Of a DNA stretch of 19,498 bases, positions 1 through 8,062 are shown piece by piece. The translations under genes were made by a program, and so were the position numbers. The notes beneath the pieces were generated by a model that worked only from the letters and a program-made list of their open reading frames with translations, was not told the origin of the DNA and made no database searches. Numbering within the stretch: the first letter of the stretch is position 1; the number at the start of each line of letters is the position of its first letter. Source of the DNA: JAAYUK01 sp035319145 (lineage in GTDB: Bacteria > Nitrospirota > Thermodesulfovibrionia > Thermodesulfovibrionales > Dissulfurispiraceae); the NCBI GenBank assembly GCA_035319145.1, contig DATHDH010000042.1, forward strand, positions 1-19,498. Reading direction: 5' to 3'.

Positions 1-3000
1 TTCCTTCAATTTCATGAGGGCTTCGCTATGCCTTCCGCTATCAAAAAGCGCCCGACCCTCAGTCCATTTTGCCTCGCACGCCTGAGCCTTCTGCTGCTGT
101 TGCGACTTTGTCCTCTGGAGTTCGCCGAGTTTCCACTTCAGTTTGTTCCAGTGAATCTCCGTATTGGTGTCGCGAGGCTTGAGCTTGAGGGCATCTTCCG
201 CGGCACCGATGCCCTTCTGAAGGGTTGCTTCATCAAGGGGATTATCGGTAACTGCAAGACTCGCAGCATACCCGTAAAGCTCCTTGAAGCGCTTATCCTT
301 TGCTGCCGAGTCCTCCCATTGTTTGTAATACTTTGCGTAAAGGGGATCGGCAGGATCGCCGTTTTCTCTCATTGCCTTAAGCCCTTCGGCATACTGTCCG
401 ACTGCGGCTTCAAAATTGTACGCGCGGTAATACTGATCACCATTGTTAAAAGCGCTCTGGGCATATGCCTTTGCATGCAATTTCTTTTGCGCTTTTTCCA
501 TACCGGCCGCCAGTTCGGTAAACTGATTGCGCCGGGAATCTTTTTCAAGGAACCGCGCCCCGTAATTTCTCAGCTGCTTTGCTACATCCGCAAGGCCGTT
601 CGCATCCGACGGAATTCCCCTTGCATAGTTCGCTTTTGCCTGATCATAGTACTGCATGGCTTCGCGCCGCTGACCCAGCATAGTATTGGTCGTCTGCAAC
701 GCCGACTCGAAATGTTTCTGGTCGGCCGGCGAGAGTTCATTCTTCAACACCTGCTTGAGATGCGTTTCCGCCTGCTCCCATTGCTGTTCCTTAAAAAGCC
801 TTGTCCATTCAGCATTGCTTTTCTGGGAGAAATCGTTGTACCACGCTAACCCTTTGGTCATCTCGTCGCTCACGCGTTTCCAGAGAGGGTTTTCCGTTGA
901 TTGGCCGGCAGCCATGGGACGCAGGATATCTTGTATCTCAAGCATCGTCCGATTCGCCGACCAGACTTTCTGTTGTGCGATAAACCCGTCGAATGCCCTC
1001 GCCTTCGCCTCGACACGCGGCCACTGCGCCGCATAATTCTTTGCGTCTTCAAGTTTCTTTTTTGCGTCGGCATCGGCCGGATTCAGCCTCACGGCCTGCT
1101 CAAGACGCCTGATTGCAGTTGGGTGATCGGATTTGTGCAAGGCGTCCCAGCCCTGTTTCTTGAGTTCCTGTGAAAACTGCGTCAAAAGCGGAGCGGCGAG
1201 CTGCGCATCTATTTTCGACGCGGCTTCTGCTTCCGCAACTGCTTCATCATATTTCCTCTGTGACCAGAGGTCTTTCGCCTTGTTCAGTTTTTTTATTGCC
1301 TCATCTTTCTGCTTCCCTTTGTCAATATCGGACTGGGAAACGGTCACGCTGAGCGTTCCGGAACCGCTGCCCAGATCAGCGCCGTCGGCGTTCTTGACAG
1401 CACAGGTCATCGTATATCCGCCGGTTTTACTGCAGGTAACACCGGTCTCGCGTGAAGCCGGGGCAGCAAGGGAACATCCTTCGGGGGCGACGGTCCACTG
1501 ATAGCGAAACTCCTGCTGAGCATCGGGCGTTACCGCTGCCGAAAACTCGACTCGCTGCCCCTCCGCAATCTGCCGTTCTGCGGGGACGAGGCCGACCCCT
1601 TCCCGCCATATCACGGGAGGCGGTCCGGCTATTTTCGGACCGGTGATGTTTACAGCCGGCTTTTTCGCACTGAATGTAATTTTTTCTACACCTAATTCAT
1701 CGCCCCCGTCTTTGGCCTTTGCGTGAACGGTTACGGTAATGGGCTTATCATTCTTTGTCTTCAAAGAATACGCCCTGCCGTTCGGGACATTCGCGGCAGG
1801 ACCTGCACTTACGGCATCACCAGAAAGCTCCCACCAGAAGGAGAGCATTTCATCGCTCATCCTGGGCTCTTCCTGAACAGAAACGGTAACCAATTCACCG
1901 ACCAACGGATCTTTCTTGTCGGCCGTCAGCTTGAGCGTGGGCTTGACCACCTCGACCGGGATCTGTTCTGATTCGCCGATGGTGACTTTACGGCCATCCA
2001 TTTCCCGAAGGACCTTTACCCAGACCGGCGTGGTCCCGATTTTTCTGAATGTTGCGCTGTTGCGAGTCTGAGAACCTGCGCTGGTTTCGTAGGCTGGATT
2101 CTTCGGGTCTCCGAAAACAGCATCCGGATTCCGTTCCCAGACATAAAACAATGTGGGGCCTGAAAATGGCTTGTCCCCAGAAAAGACCTCGGCAAAGAAA
2201 GTGGCCTTGCCGCCGATAGGGATGCGATTCTCTTTCGGGCTCTCTTTCGTCAGCTTCACCTTCACGGAATTACATTGAATCGTGACCGATGCAGATGCGC
2301 TCTCTCCATCCTGATCGGTAATCGTAACGCCTGCAGCACATGATTTGCAGGCGTTCGTATTGACGACCTTCGCCTGGGCGTCCTTGGCATCCTGCGCGCA
2401 TCCGCTCCAAACATAGGAATATCCACCGGTACCCTCGCTCGCCTCGGCCTGGAGCGTAACGATATCGCCGAAGTCGGCCGGGTTTTTGGATGGGGTAAGC
2501 TTAACCTTCAGCGGCTGCTTGTGCTTCTTGTTTTCATTTCTTCTCATGTCATCCGCTTTCTTCGGGTCATACGTCCCCTTGCCGAACGCACCCTCCCAGC
2601 ATCCCTTGGCACAATCATTGGGAGCACCGAAGAAATGTCTGCTTGTACAGCCGAACGCACCGGCGCCCCCGAAGCATGGCCCCGAGCTCTTGCATTCGGG
2701 AACCGATTTGTTTTCGGGGTCATACCAAACGCCGATGTGGCCTGCCCACCCACAATAGCAACGACAGAGACAATTGAGATACTGATTCTTCTTATCTTCC
2801 TCGCTCGGCGGAGGCGTGCAGGTCTGCTCCAGCGAAGGTTTCTGTTTTTCAATACACCCGCTCGGTTTCCGCGCCGTTACGCTGCGGGTCTGCTTCTTCG
2901 TAGTCCTGCCGCATTCTCCCCAGTCGGAGTATTCGTAGGAGCAGACAAGCGGCTCTTTGACGATGTCCTGTTTCTTTCCAACGGTAATCGGAACGACCGG

Positions 3001-5157
3001 CGAAGGCGTGTCCCCTAAGGAAGTGCTCTCTCTCGGCGTTTCATCAACCGCTACCGTAGTGCATCCCCGACGGACGGCTTTCCCCGAAAGTCCGTCTTCC
3101 ATGGACACCTTGGGCAGTCCGTCAACTCGCCATTCATAGCGGATCTCGACACAAACCTCATAATTCCCCGGCGCCGCAAGCTGCGCCGATGAACTGCCGC
3201 GGTCATATGTCTTGTCGAACTCCCGGCCGTTAAGCATCCAGACGTGATTCCTGCTGAACGCGGGCCGCGCATTGATACCACCCATGCACGCTGCACGTTC
3301 CTTGATATCCTTTTCGACCGCAGCATGATCGAGCGAATCCCTAACTGCAACACTCACTGAGCCCTTCTCTTTAAGACGCGCTGGAGATGCAATAACATCA
3401 ACCCCGCGTTCCTCGATGTTCTGTCTGAGCACATCGACCTCATTGATGACGAGCTGTCTCGCATCCAGCCATGCCTTCAAGACCGGAGTGGAACATTTAC
3501 TCATCAGCGCCTGCTCGACGCCCTGATCATGTTTCGACTCAACATCGTCATAATGCCGTGAAGCCGCCTTGGCATGACAAGCCAGCAATGACATCATATA
3601 CGGAGGGATGAGATCCTGACGAAACGCGTACCCTGAGGCAAGATGTTTTCTGAGCCCATGCTGATCATAGACCCTGCACGCAAGCTGCCGATCACTTTGC
3701 ATCTGTTCGCAGGTCTTGTCCTCAATATTCTGCTCCCTCCCGGGAACCGTATATATGCCGGCGATGAGATCCATGCAATCCTGACGCTGCACCACGGCAC
3801 CATATCCGGCAGAGCTGATCCAATCGACCAGAAGTTCGCCGGTTCCCATATAAATGGCGCTGAATAACTGAAGAAGACCAAAGCCGGGATTTGCCAGTCC
3901 GGCAATGGTTGCAGCAAGACGGATGCTCGCCTTTTCAAGCCCCTCTTTTTCAATGGCTTCCGGGAGCTCTTTCAGCTCCCAGAGCGCCAGCAAACCAACG
4001 AACCAGTTCTTGTAGGCTACCTTCGCACCGCCCTTCAGCGTTGCGATTGCGCTTTCCGATGCCTCTTCAAGTTTTAAACGGAGTCCTGCCCACTTGCCCT
4101 CCCCCTCCAAAACGCCTTTCAAAAAGGCCCGCTGCTTTACGGAGTTTTTCACAGCGAGCGTTTCCAGGGCTGCAAACTCGACATTCGCCTTCTTGAGCAC
4201 ATCCTTTCCGATTCTCTGAGAAAACTCCATGGACTTCTCGGCGAGCGCCTTCGGCGTCGTCGGAGAAATGAAGGCATTCTCGGCCGTCACAGCAATTGCA
4301 TCTTCAAGAAGGCCGAGTTCCTTTGCGACAACTCCTTCAGCGCTCACCCCGCTGAGCTTGCGCGCCTCCATGTAATACTTGCGCGCCCTGGTCACATTCT
4401 TCTTGGCAAGGGCGAGTTTCCCCTCGCGAAGCGCCTGCTGAGCCTCGTTCAGGCTGTATTCGGCAGCTTGCACATATCCTTCCAGCGTTGGTTGGGCAAT
4501 CCCTTCGATGGCATGTTCCTCCACGGCTGTGGCACTGTGGACGACCGAATAGGCTTCGCCCCCCTCGTCAGCGACGAGCTCGGCGACCTGCACCCTTTCG
4601 CCCTTTTCATAAGCCTGGAGAATAAATTTCGTCGGCGTGGTATAAAGCCCTTCAGCCCCCTCTTCGCCGACCTCCAGGAGATTCGGATAGTTCCCGGACT
4701 TCAAAAACTCCGCTATGGCGTCTTCATTCTTTGCGACATTCTGAAGCATCTGCGACGGCGGATACAGGTTCACGGATCTGAGCAGTCGCTGTATTTCGTC
4801 GGTGTTATACCCCGCCGTTTCCGCCAATGCTTTGATCTTCCTTCTTAGACGGCCCTGAAAGCTTTTCCAGGCGTCTTTGGCGCGCTCCGGAGACACATTC
4901 TCGAGCGGTATGAACAGTCTTGCATCGTGATCGGATGCATCGACAAGATTCTTCAGCGGGTCGCGATATTTGACACCTGAAATCCATGAACCCTGCTTGA
5001 TGACCTTGATGAAAGGGTTGCCGGTCTCGAGAAGCACGCTGTCCATCGCCTGACCGATAAGTTGTGCGGGAGGGAGCGAGGCCGCAAACAACAGCGTCGG
5101 AGACAGCAACAGAATCGCGACAAAGAGACAAATTCTCATCAACCAACGGCCTGACAT
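1..5157 (-). CDS. Giant exported multidomain protein (TSP1-like, Ig/PKD-like, TPR-like), C-terminus cut by window edge
   Basis: The frame is open for 1719 codons from ATG 5157 to base 1 with no stop, so the C-terminus is missing. Residues 1-26 form a Sec signal peptide with a long Leu/Ile-rich core. Residues about 27-560 are mostly alpha-helical with a hydrophobic patch near 390-450. Residues 739-790 resemble a thrombospondin type 1 repeat (YSDWGECG, then KQTRSV and paired Cys). Residues about 795-855 are cysteine-rich, opening with CLCRCYC. Four Ig/PKD-like beta domains follow at about 886-1272, each with an aromatic-x-Trp strand (Trp 917, 1007, 1108/1109, 1221). From about 1280 the chain is charged and helical with TPR-like units. 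An AAAGGGG ribosome site lies 6 bases before the ATG. The function is unknown; an envelope or surface scaffold is likely. I do not recognise a named family for the whole protein. Confidence 0.9.
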   Translation of the reverse strand, partial: MSGRWLMRICLFVAILLLSPTLLFAASLPPAQLIGQAMDSVLLETGNPFIKVIKQGSWISGVKYRDPLKNLVDASDHDARLFIPLENVSPERAKDAWKSFQGRLRRKIKALAETAGYNTDEIQRLLRSVNLYPPSQMLQNVAKNEDAIAEFLKSGNYPNLLEVGEEGAEGLYTTPTKFILQAYEKGERVQVAELVADEGGEAYSVVHSATAVEEHAIEGIAQPTLEGYVQAAEYSLNEAQQALREGKLALAKKNVTRARKYYMEARKLSGVSAEGVVAKELGLLEDAIAVTAENAFISPTTPKALAEKSMEFSQRIGKDVLKKANVEFAALETLAVKNSVKQRAFLKGVLEGEGKWAGLRLKLEEASESAIATLKGGAKVAYKNWFVGLLALWELKELPEAIEKEGLEKASIRLAATIAGLANPGFGLLQLFSAIYMGTGELLVDWISSAGYGAVVQRQDCMDLIAGIYTVPGREQNIEDKTCEQMQSDRQLACRVYDQHGLRKHLASGYAFRQDLIPPYMMSLLACHAKAASRHYDDVESKHDQGVEQALMSKCSTPVLKAWLDARQLVINEVDVLRQNIEERGVDVIASPARLKEKGSVSVAVRDSLDHAAVEKDIKERAACMGGINARPAFSRNHVWMLNGREFDKTYDRGSSSAQLAAPGNYEVCVEIRYEWRVDGLPKVSMEDGLSGKAVRRGCTTVAVDETPRESTSLGDTPSPVVPITVGKKQDIVKEPLVCSYEYSDWGECGRTTKKQTRSVTARKPSGCIEKQKPSLEQTCTPPPSEEDKKNQYLNCLCRCYCGWAGHIGVWYDPENKSVPECKSSGPCFGGAGAFGCTSRHFFGAPNDCAKGCWEGAFGKGTYDPKKADDMRRNENKKHKQPLKVKLTPSKNPADFGDIVTLQAEASEGTGGYSYVWSGCAQDAKDAQAKVVNTNACKSCAAGVTITDQDGESASASVTIQCNSVKVKLTKESPKENRIPIGGKATFFAEVFSGDKPFSGPTLFYVWERNPDAVFGDPKNPAYETSAGSQTRNSATFRKIGTTPVWVKVLREMDGRKVTIGESEQIPVEVVKPTLKLTADKKDPLVGELVTVSVQEEPRMSDEMLSFWWELSGDAVSAGPAANVPNGRAYSLKTKNDKPITVTVHAKAKDGGDELGVEKITFSAKKPAVNITGPKIAGPPPVIWREGVGLVPAERQIAEGQRVEFSAAVTPDAQQEFRYQWTVAPEGCSLAAPASRETGVTCSKTGGYTMTCAVKNADGADLGSGSGTLSVTVSQSDIDKGKQKDEAIKKLNKAKDLWSQRKYDEAVAEAEAASKIDAQLAAPLLTQFSQELKKQGWDALHKSDHPTAIRRLEQAVRLNPADADAKKKLEDAKNYAAQWPRVEAKARAFDGFIAQQKVWSANRTMLEIQDILRPMAAGQSTENPLWKRVSDEMTKGLAWYNDFSQKSNAEWTRLFKEQQWEQAETHLKQVLKNELSPADQKHFESALQTTNTMLGQRREAMQYYDQAKANYARGIPSDANGLADVAKQLRNYGARFLEKDSRRNQFTELAAGMEKAQKKLHAKAYAQSAFNNGDQYYRAYNFEAAVGQYAEGLKAMRENGDPADPLYAKYYKQWEDSAAKDKRFKELYGYAASLAVTDNPLDEATLQKGIGAAEDALKLKPRDTNTEIHWNKLKWKLGELQRTKSQQQQKAQACEAKWTEGRALFDSGRHSEALMKLKE

Positions 5158-5176
5158 AAGTGTCCCCTTTCAATGA

Positions 5177-5204
5177 ACAATATCTCACTACGGCAAAGAG
5201 TCAA
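5177..5204 (-). promoter_or_regulatory. Sigma70-type promoter for the giant exported protein
   Basis: Read on the minus strand, TTGACT (5199-5204) is followed by a 16-base spacer and TATTGT (5177-5182), matching the -35 and -10 boxes at 5 of 6 and 4 of 6 positions. It sits 20 bases before the ATG at 5157 and downstream of an intrinsic terminator, so the gene is probably its own transcription unit. The predicted 5' leader is only about 13 bases, just long enough to hold the AAAGGGG ribosome site. Confidence 0.6.
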
Positions 5205-5281
5205 TCCTGCAGCGGCTCGGAGGGCGCTCCCCCCCGGCCTCGCACGCATGAAACCTCCCGCACACTTTTACGGCAGGGCTG

Positions 5282-5314
5282 AAAAAAAAGCCCCTTCCCG
5301 ACTGCGGGAAGGGG
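5282..5314 (-). terminator. Intrinsic terminator after the TPR lipoprotein gene
   Basis: On the minus strand a perfect 10-bp GC-rich stem, CCCCTTCCCG pairing with CGGGAAGGGG around a 4-base loop (5291-5314), is followed by one C and eight consecutive T (5282-5289). It lies 14 bases after the stop of the TPR lipoprotein gene. This is a textbook rho-independent terminator and probably ends the long pgpA-to-TPR transcript. Confidence 0.92.
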
Positions 5315-5327
5315 TTCACACGGCCTG

Positions 5328-5987
5328 CTACTTGAGGAATACTTTGTACTTCTCGCAGATCCTTCTAAACTCAGGGTGTTTGCGGACGTTATTGAGGTCC
5401 GGGTCTGCCCGCAGGGCGTCATAGTTGTTGAAGCCGAGTTCCAGTGTCTTATCGAGTGAATCAAGCGCTCGGTCAAGCTGATTCTGCAAGGAATACAACG
5501 CGACAAAATTATATTGAACCGACGCGTTTTTGGGATTAATCTGTTCGGCCTTTTTCAGGTCGTCAAGCGCCTTGTTGTATTTACGCTGCTGCATATACGC
5601 TACGGCACGGTTTGAGTATGCAGTATCGTAGCTAGGATGCTTTTCAATCGCTACCGTGAACTCCTTGATCGCGTTCTCAAAGTCACGCGACCGCAAATAG
5701 TTCATTCCCTGCTGCAGATTAAGTTTTGCATCTGTGGGAACGGCAGTCTGGGCAGTGGGCGCTGTGCTGCCGCTGCCGAGCTGCGTCGGCGGCGGTGTCT
5801 GCCCGGGCTGTGCAGCGGGTGCTGGGGCACCGGCGGGCGCCGGCGATGCCTGAGGTGCTTGCGCAGGTGCAGGAGCCGCTTCCTGTTTCGGGGCCGGGGC
5901 CTGCGGTTTCGACGCATCACACCCGGCAAGAAAGAGAGCAAGCGAAGCAATGAGCAGCGAACACAACATCAAGCGAACTGTCTTCAT
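5328..5987 (-). CDS. TPR-repeat lipoprotein
   Basis: This 219-residue protein starts with a lipoprotein signal (LFLAGC, lipidated Cys23). A Pro/Ala/Gln-rich linker (about 26-80) should span periplasm or peptidoglycan. About three tetratricopeptide units follow at 85-190, for example NAIKEFTVAIEKHPSYDTAY and ALDDLKKAEQINPKNASVQY. TPRs bind partner proteins, so an adaptor role at a membrane is likely. A strong AGGAGG site lies 9 bases before the ATG. It begins 31 bases after the caspase stop codon and ends 14 bases before an intrinsic terminator, so it is the last gene of that operon. The partner is unknown; the adjacent protease is the obvious candidate by context. Confidence 0.88.
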   Translation of the reverse strand: MKTVRLMLCSLLIASLALFLAGCDASKPQAPAPKQEAAPAPAQAPQASPAPAGAPAPAAQPGQTPPPTQLGSGSTAPTAQTAVPTDAKLNLQQGMNYLRSRDFENAIKEFTVAIEKHPSYDTAYSNRAVAYMQQRKYNKALDDLKKAEQINPKNASVQYNFVALYSLQNQLDRALDSLDKTLELGFNNYDALRADPDLNNVRKHPEFRRICEKYKVFLK

Positions 5988-6018
5988 GAAATGAATCCTC
6001 CTTTTTCTTCCGATAAAA

Positions 6019-7281
6019 TTATCTTGTCCTGGCCAGCCTCATATCCCAATTATTGGTTGTGGCCATAATCTGGGGATTCTGTTCTGCGCCCTTTTCGGAC
6101 TTCACACGCTCCGAAACCCGCGGTTGAGCGTAATAAAATGCATTCTGGACCGAACCATCACTTCTTCTGAGCCCGTCTACAAAATAATACGTGAAGATGC
6201 TGTTTTTCAGCTGGTCGGATTCCCATGACTGCTGGCCGCCCGTGCTGGCACCAATCAATACCTTGCCCCAGCCGTCATCCATGTTCAGATTCTTCGAGCT
6301 GGCCACGCGGCGAGGCGCCGGGCTGTCTTCGACAACAATATCCTTTGAGCCGAGCATCCTCTTTCCCTGTGCCTGCGAAATTCCATAACCTTCACGATCA
6401 TCGGCGCCTATCGACTTGCCGCCGGGCGGCAGAAAGCCCGGAACTTTTCGGAATGCGCCGTTGCTATAGCAGGTATCAAGAATCATTACGAGACGCTTCG
6501 ACCGGAGCCGCTCCGAAAAATCGCGCAGGATCTGTTCGCTGATTGACGTATACCACTGCTGCTCGCGCGGAACGAACTGGGTATCATAGGTAACGAGAAA
6601 TACCGCTCCGTTCTTGTCAGGCGCCGTTCCATGGCTGCTCATGTAGAAAACGACCAGATCATCTTCCTGCGCCTTGTTGCTGATGGTATCGAGCGCATTC
6701 CTTATGTTGGAGCTGGTCGCGCGCTCGTTGGTGAGATAAATGATATTTTCCCGGGGGAATGCCGACCTGCCAGGCAGGGTCAGAAACTGATAAAAGCTCT
6801 CTGCATCGCGCGTCGCATAATGAAGGGCCGATGCGCGGGTATCGAGAAACTGACCGACGCCGACTACAATGGCATAACGGTTTCGTACCGGTCCGGGCGG
6901 CATGTCTGCCGAGCCGGTCTGCTGGACGACCCGCGCACGGGAAAAAAGACTGCCGATGCGACGCTCCCATTCCTTGACCCTGATGTTTTCCGGGGTAACG
7001 GGAGAGACCCATCGCACGCCGACGACCGTCTGCGCCAGCGAAAAGGCACGATCTACCTCGCGCTCGTCGGCATATTCCCCCTTCAGGATGACGCGGGCAT
7101 AATCGTCAAAAACAACATACCCCAAAGGAACGTTATTTTGTTTGAACTGGGCATTGATCTGCTGCAGGTGGGCGTCAGTAACCGGCGACCGCTCTTCAGC
7201 GGGCACCAGGGCTGGAATCACGAGCGACAGGAGAAATGCCAACAGAATAACGCCGACGCCGAAGCCGCTGCTTCGTTTCAT
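6019..7281 (-). CDS. Exported caspase-family (peptidase C14) protease with N-terminal BON-like domain
   Basis: The protein has 420 residues. The start is set at ATG 7281, where GGGAGG stands 7 bases upstream; a GTG at 7305 would extend it by 8 residues but lacks a good site. Residues 1-28 are a Sec signal peptide. Residues about 34-95 resemble a BON domain (VILKGEYADEREVDRA, then VVGVRWV). Residues about 134-415 form a caspase fold with the catalytic dyad His217 in YMSSHGT and Cys271 in LDTCYSNGA. Asp269, two before the Cys, is the position that favours basic P1 residues in metacaspases. A loop of about 60 residues after the Cys carries GSKDIV (311-316). The protease should act in the periplasm or on a membrane, and proteolytic activity is likely. 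Its neighbours are three envelope proteins. The substrate is unknown. Confidence 0.88.
   Translation of the reverse strand: MKRSSGFGVGVILLAFLLSLVIPALVPAEERSPVTDAHLQQINAQFKQNNVPLGYVVFDDYARVILKGEYADEREVDRAFSLAQTVVGVRWVSPVTPENIRVKEWERRIGSLFSRARVVQQTGSADMPPGPVRNRYAIVVGVGQFLDTRASALHYATRDAESFYQFLTLPGRSAFPRENIIYLTNERATSSNIRNALDTISNKAQEDDLVVFYMSSHGTAPDKNGAVFLVTYDTQFVPREQQWYTSISEQILRDFSERLRSKRLVMILDTCYSNGAFRKVPGFLPPGGKSIGADDREGYGISQAQGKRMLGSKDIVVEDSPAPRRVASSKNLNMDDGWGKVLIGASTGGQQSWESDQLKNSIFTYYFVDGLRRSDGSVQNAFYYAQPRVSERVKSEKGAEQNPQIMATTNNWDMRLARTR
6334..6351 (-). other. GSKDIV motif in the caspase loop
   Basis: Codons 311-316 of the caspase protein encode GSKDIV, within the longer pattern EGY-x(n)-KRMLGSKDIVVED. 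The motif lies in the long loop after catalytic Cys271, where caspase-fold enzymes often carry an interdomain linker and sometimes an autoprocessing site. The same pattern appears twice in the DUF4384 protein encoded two genes upstream. It is recorded as a coding motif; a cleavage role is inference. Confidence 0.75.
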
Positions 7282-7311
7282 ACGGATGCCTCCCTGTCGA
7301 TGCACGCCTCC

Positions 7312-8049
7312 CTAACGGGAAGCAACGATGGTAATGACCGGAACCCCGGCCAAGCCCTTTTTGACGATAATTTCACGGGTAGCCGCATCTTCCTTGCCGT
7401 TTGCAGCAACCCTCATCGTCATACGGTAACGGCCCTCAGGCACATCGGCCGGCAGATCGAAGCTGCCCTTCGCATTGCGAGTTCCGAGCTGAGACGTTAC
7501 ATCCTGAGGGATCGATCCGAGGTCTTTCCACTCCTGGCCGTCAAGATATGCGACGCTTCTTGTTTCGGTAACCTTAACCTCTTTCGTCCCTTTCGGAGCC
7601 ATAACATAATAGGAGCCGTCCATCTGTACCGCCTTGCCGGGCGCCGTCTGGTTCGGAGTGACGTTAAAGTTCTCAATCTTGGTCACGTATCCCTGTGAGT
7701 CGGTATAGCCGACACGCTGCGCGGTTTCCGCGGCACCGGCCACCGGAAAGCTTGCGAGGTCGGAATAATACTCCATGCATTTTCCCCACGCAATGAGGAA
7801 GGCAAGCGCTCCGCCAGCTGCCGCGCCGACGGCTGCACCGGTGCCCCAGCTGTGGCGACCTCCGAGGGCTGCGCCGAGAAGACCGCCCAGCACAGCGCCT
7901 CCGGCGGTATACTGCGCAATACATGACTTCTGGGCAGAAGAGCGCTGATCGGCTGTCAACGCGGTGCCTGCCGGCGGAAGTCCGCACGAAACTGTTAGAA
8001 GAGCCGTTACGACGAGGAGTGCAATCAGTTTCATCACTGTGGTATTCAT
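7312..8049 (-). CDS. Glycine-zipper lipoprotein of unknown function
   Basis: The protein has 245 residues. The N-terminus is a lipoprotein signal ending in LTVSC (Cys22). Residues about 48-87 are a glycine-zipper hydrophobic segment (GGAVLGGLLGAALGG and GTGAAVGAAAGGALAF), a pattern seen in outer-membrane lipoproteins and small membrane-inserting proteins. The C-terminal part (about 110-245) looks beta-rich and matches no family I recognise; its last third may be an Ig-like strand set (DVPEGRYRMTMRV). An ATG at 8034 is an alternative start that still keeps the lipobox. It lies 13 bases after the DUF4384 gene and 30 bases before the caspase start, so co-transcription is likely. Confidence 0.85.
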   Translation of the reverse strand: MNTTVMKLIALLVVTALLTVSCGLPPAGTALTADQRSSAQKSCIAQYTAGGAVLGGLLGAALGGRHSWGTGAAVGAAAGGALAFLIAWGKCMEYYSDLASFPVAGAAETAQRVGYTDSQGYVTKIENFNVTPNQTAPGKAVQMDGSYYVMAPKGTKEVKVTETRSVAYLDGQEWKDLGSIPQDVTSQLGTRNAKGSFDLPADVPEGRYRMTMRVAANGKEDAATREIIVKKGLAGVPVITIVASR

Positions 8050-8062
8050 ATGCTCGCCCTGT

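Noticed and set aside
28..849. Plus-strand open frame of 273 codons, plus smaller plus-strand frames up to about 5000
   Set aside because: They are antisense shadows of the continuous 1719-codon minus-strand gene and have no ribosome site or recognisable domain.
2955..2981. GKKQDIVKE in the giant protein as a further KDIV-type motif
   Set aside because: It matches only DIV plus a nearby Lys and has no Gly-Tyr before it; chance is likely in a 1719-residue protein.
5139..5249. Short minus-strand frame of 36 codons with GGGAGG 4 bases upstream, overlapping the start of the giant gene
   Set aside because: It lies mostly upstream of the predicted promoter start, so it would not be on the giant-gene transcript, and its Arg/Gly-rich peptide has no recognisable character.
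7576..7590. GTKEV in the glycine-zipper lipoprotein as a fourth KDIV-type motif
   Set aside because: It lacks the DIV core and the preceding Gly-Tyr; similarity is only in the first three residues.
6631..7698. Plus-strand open frame of 355 codons
   Set aside because: It is antisense to the caspase and glycine-zipper genes, both clearly real; its translation has no family character.
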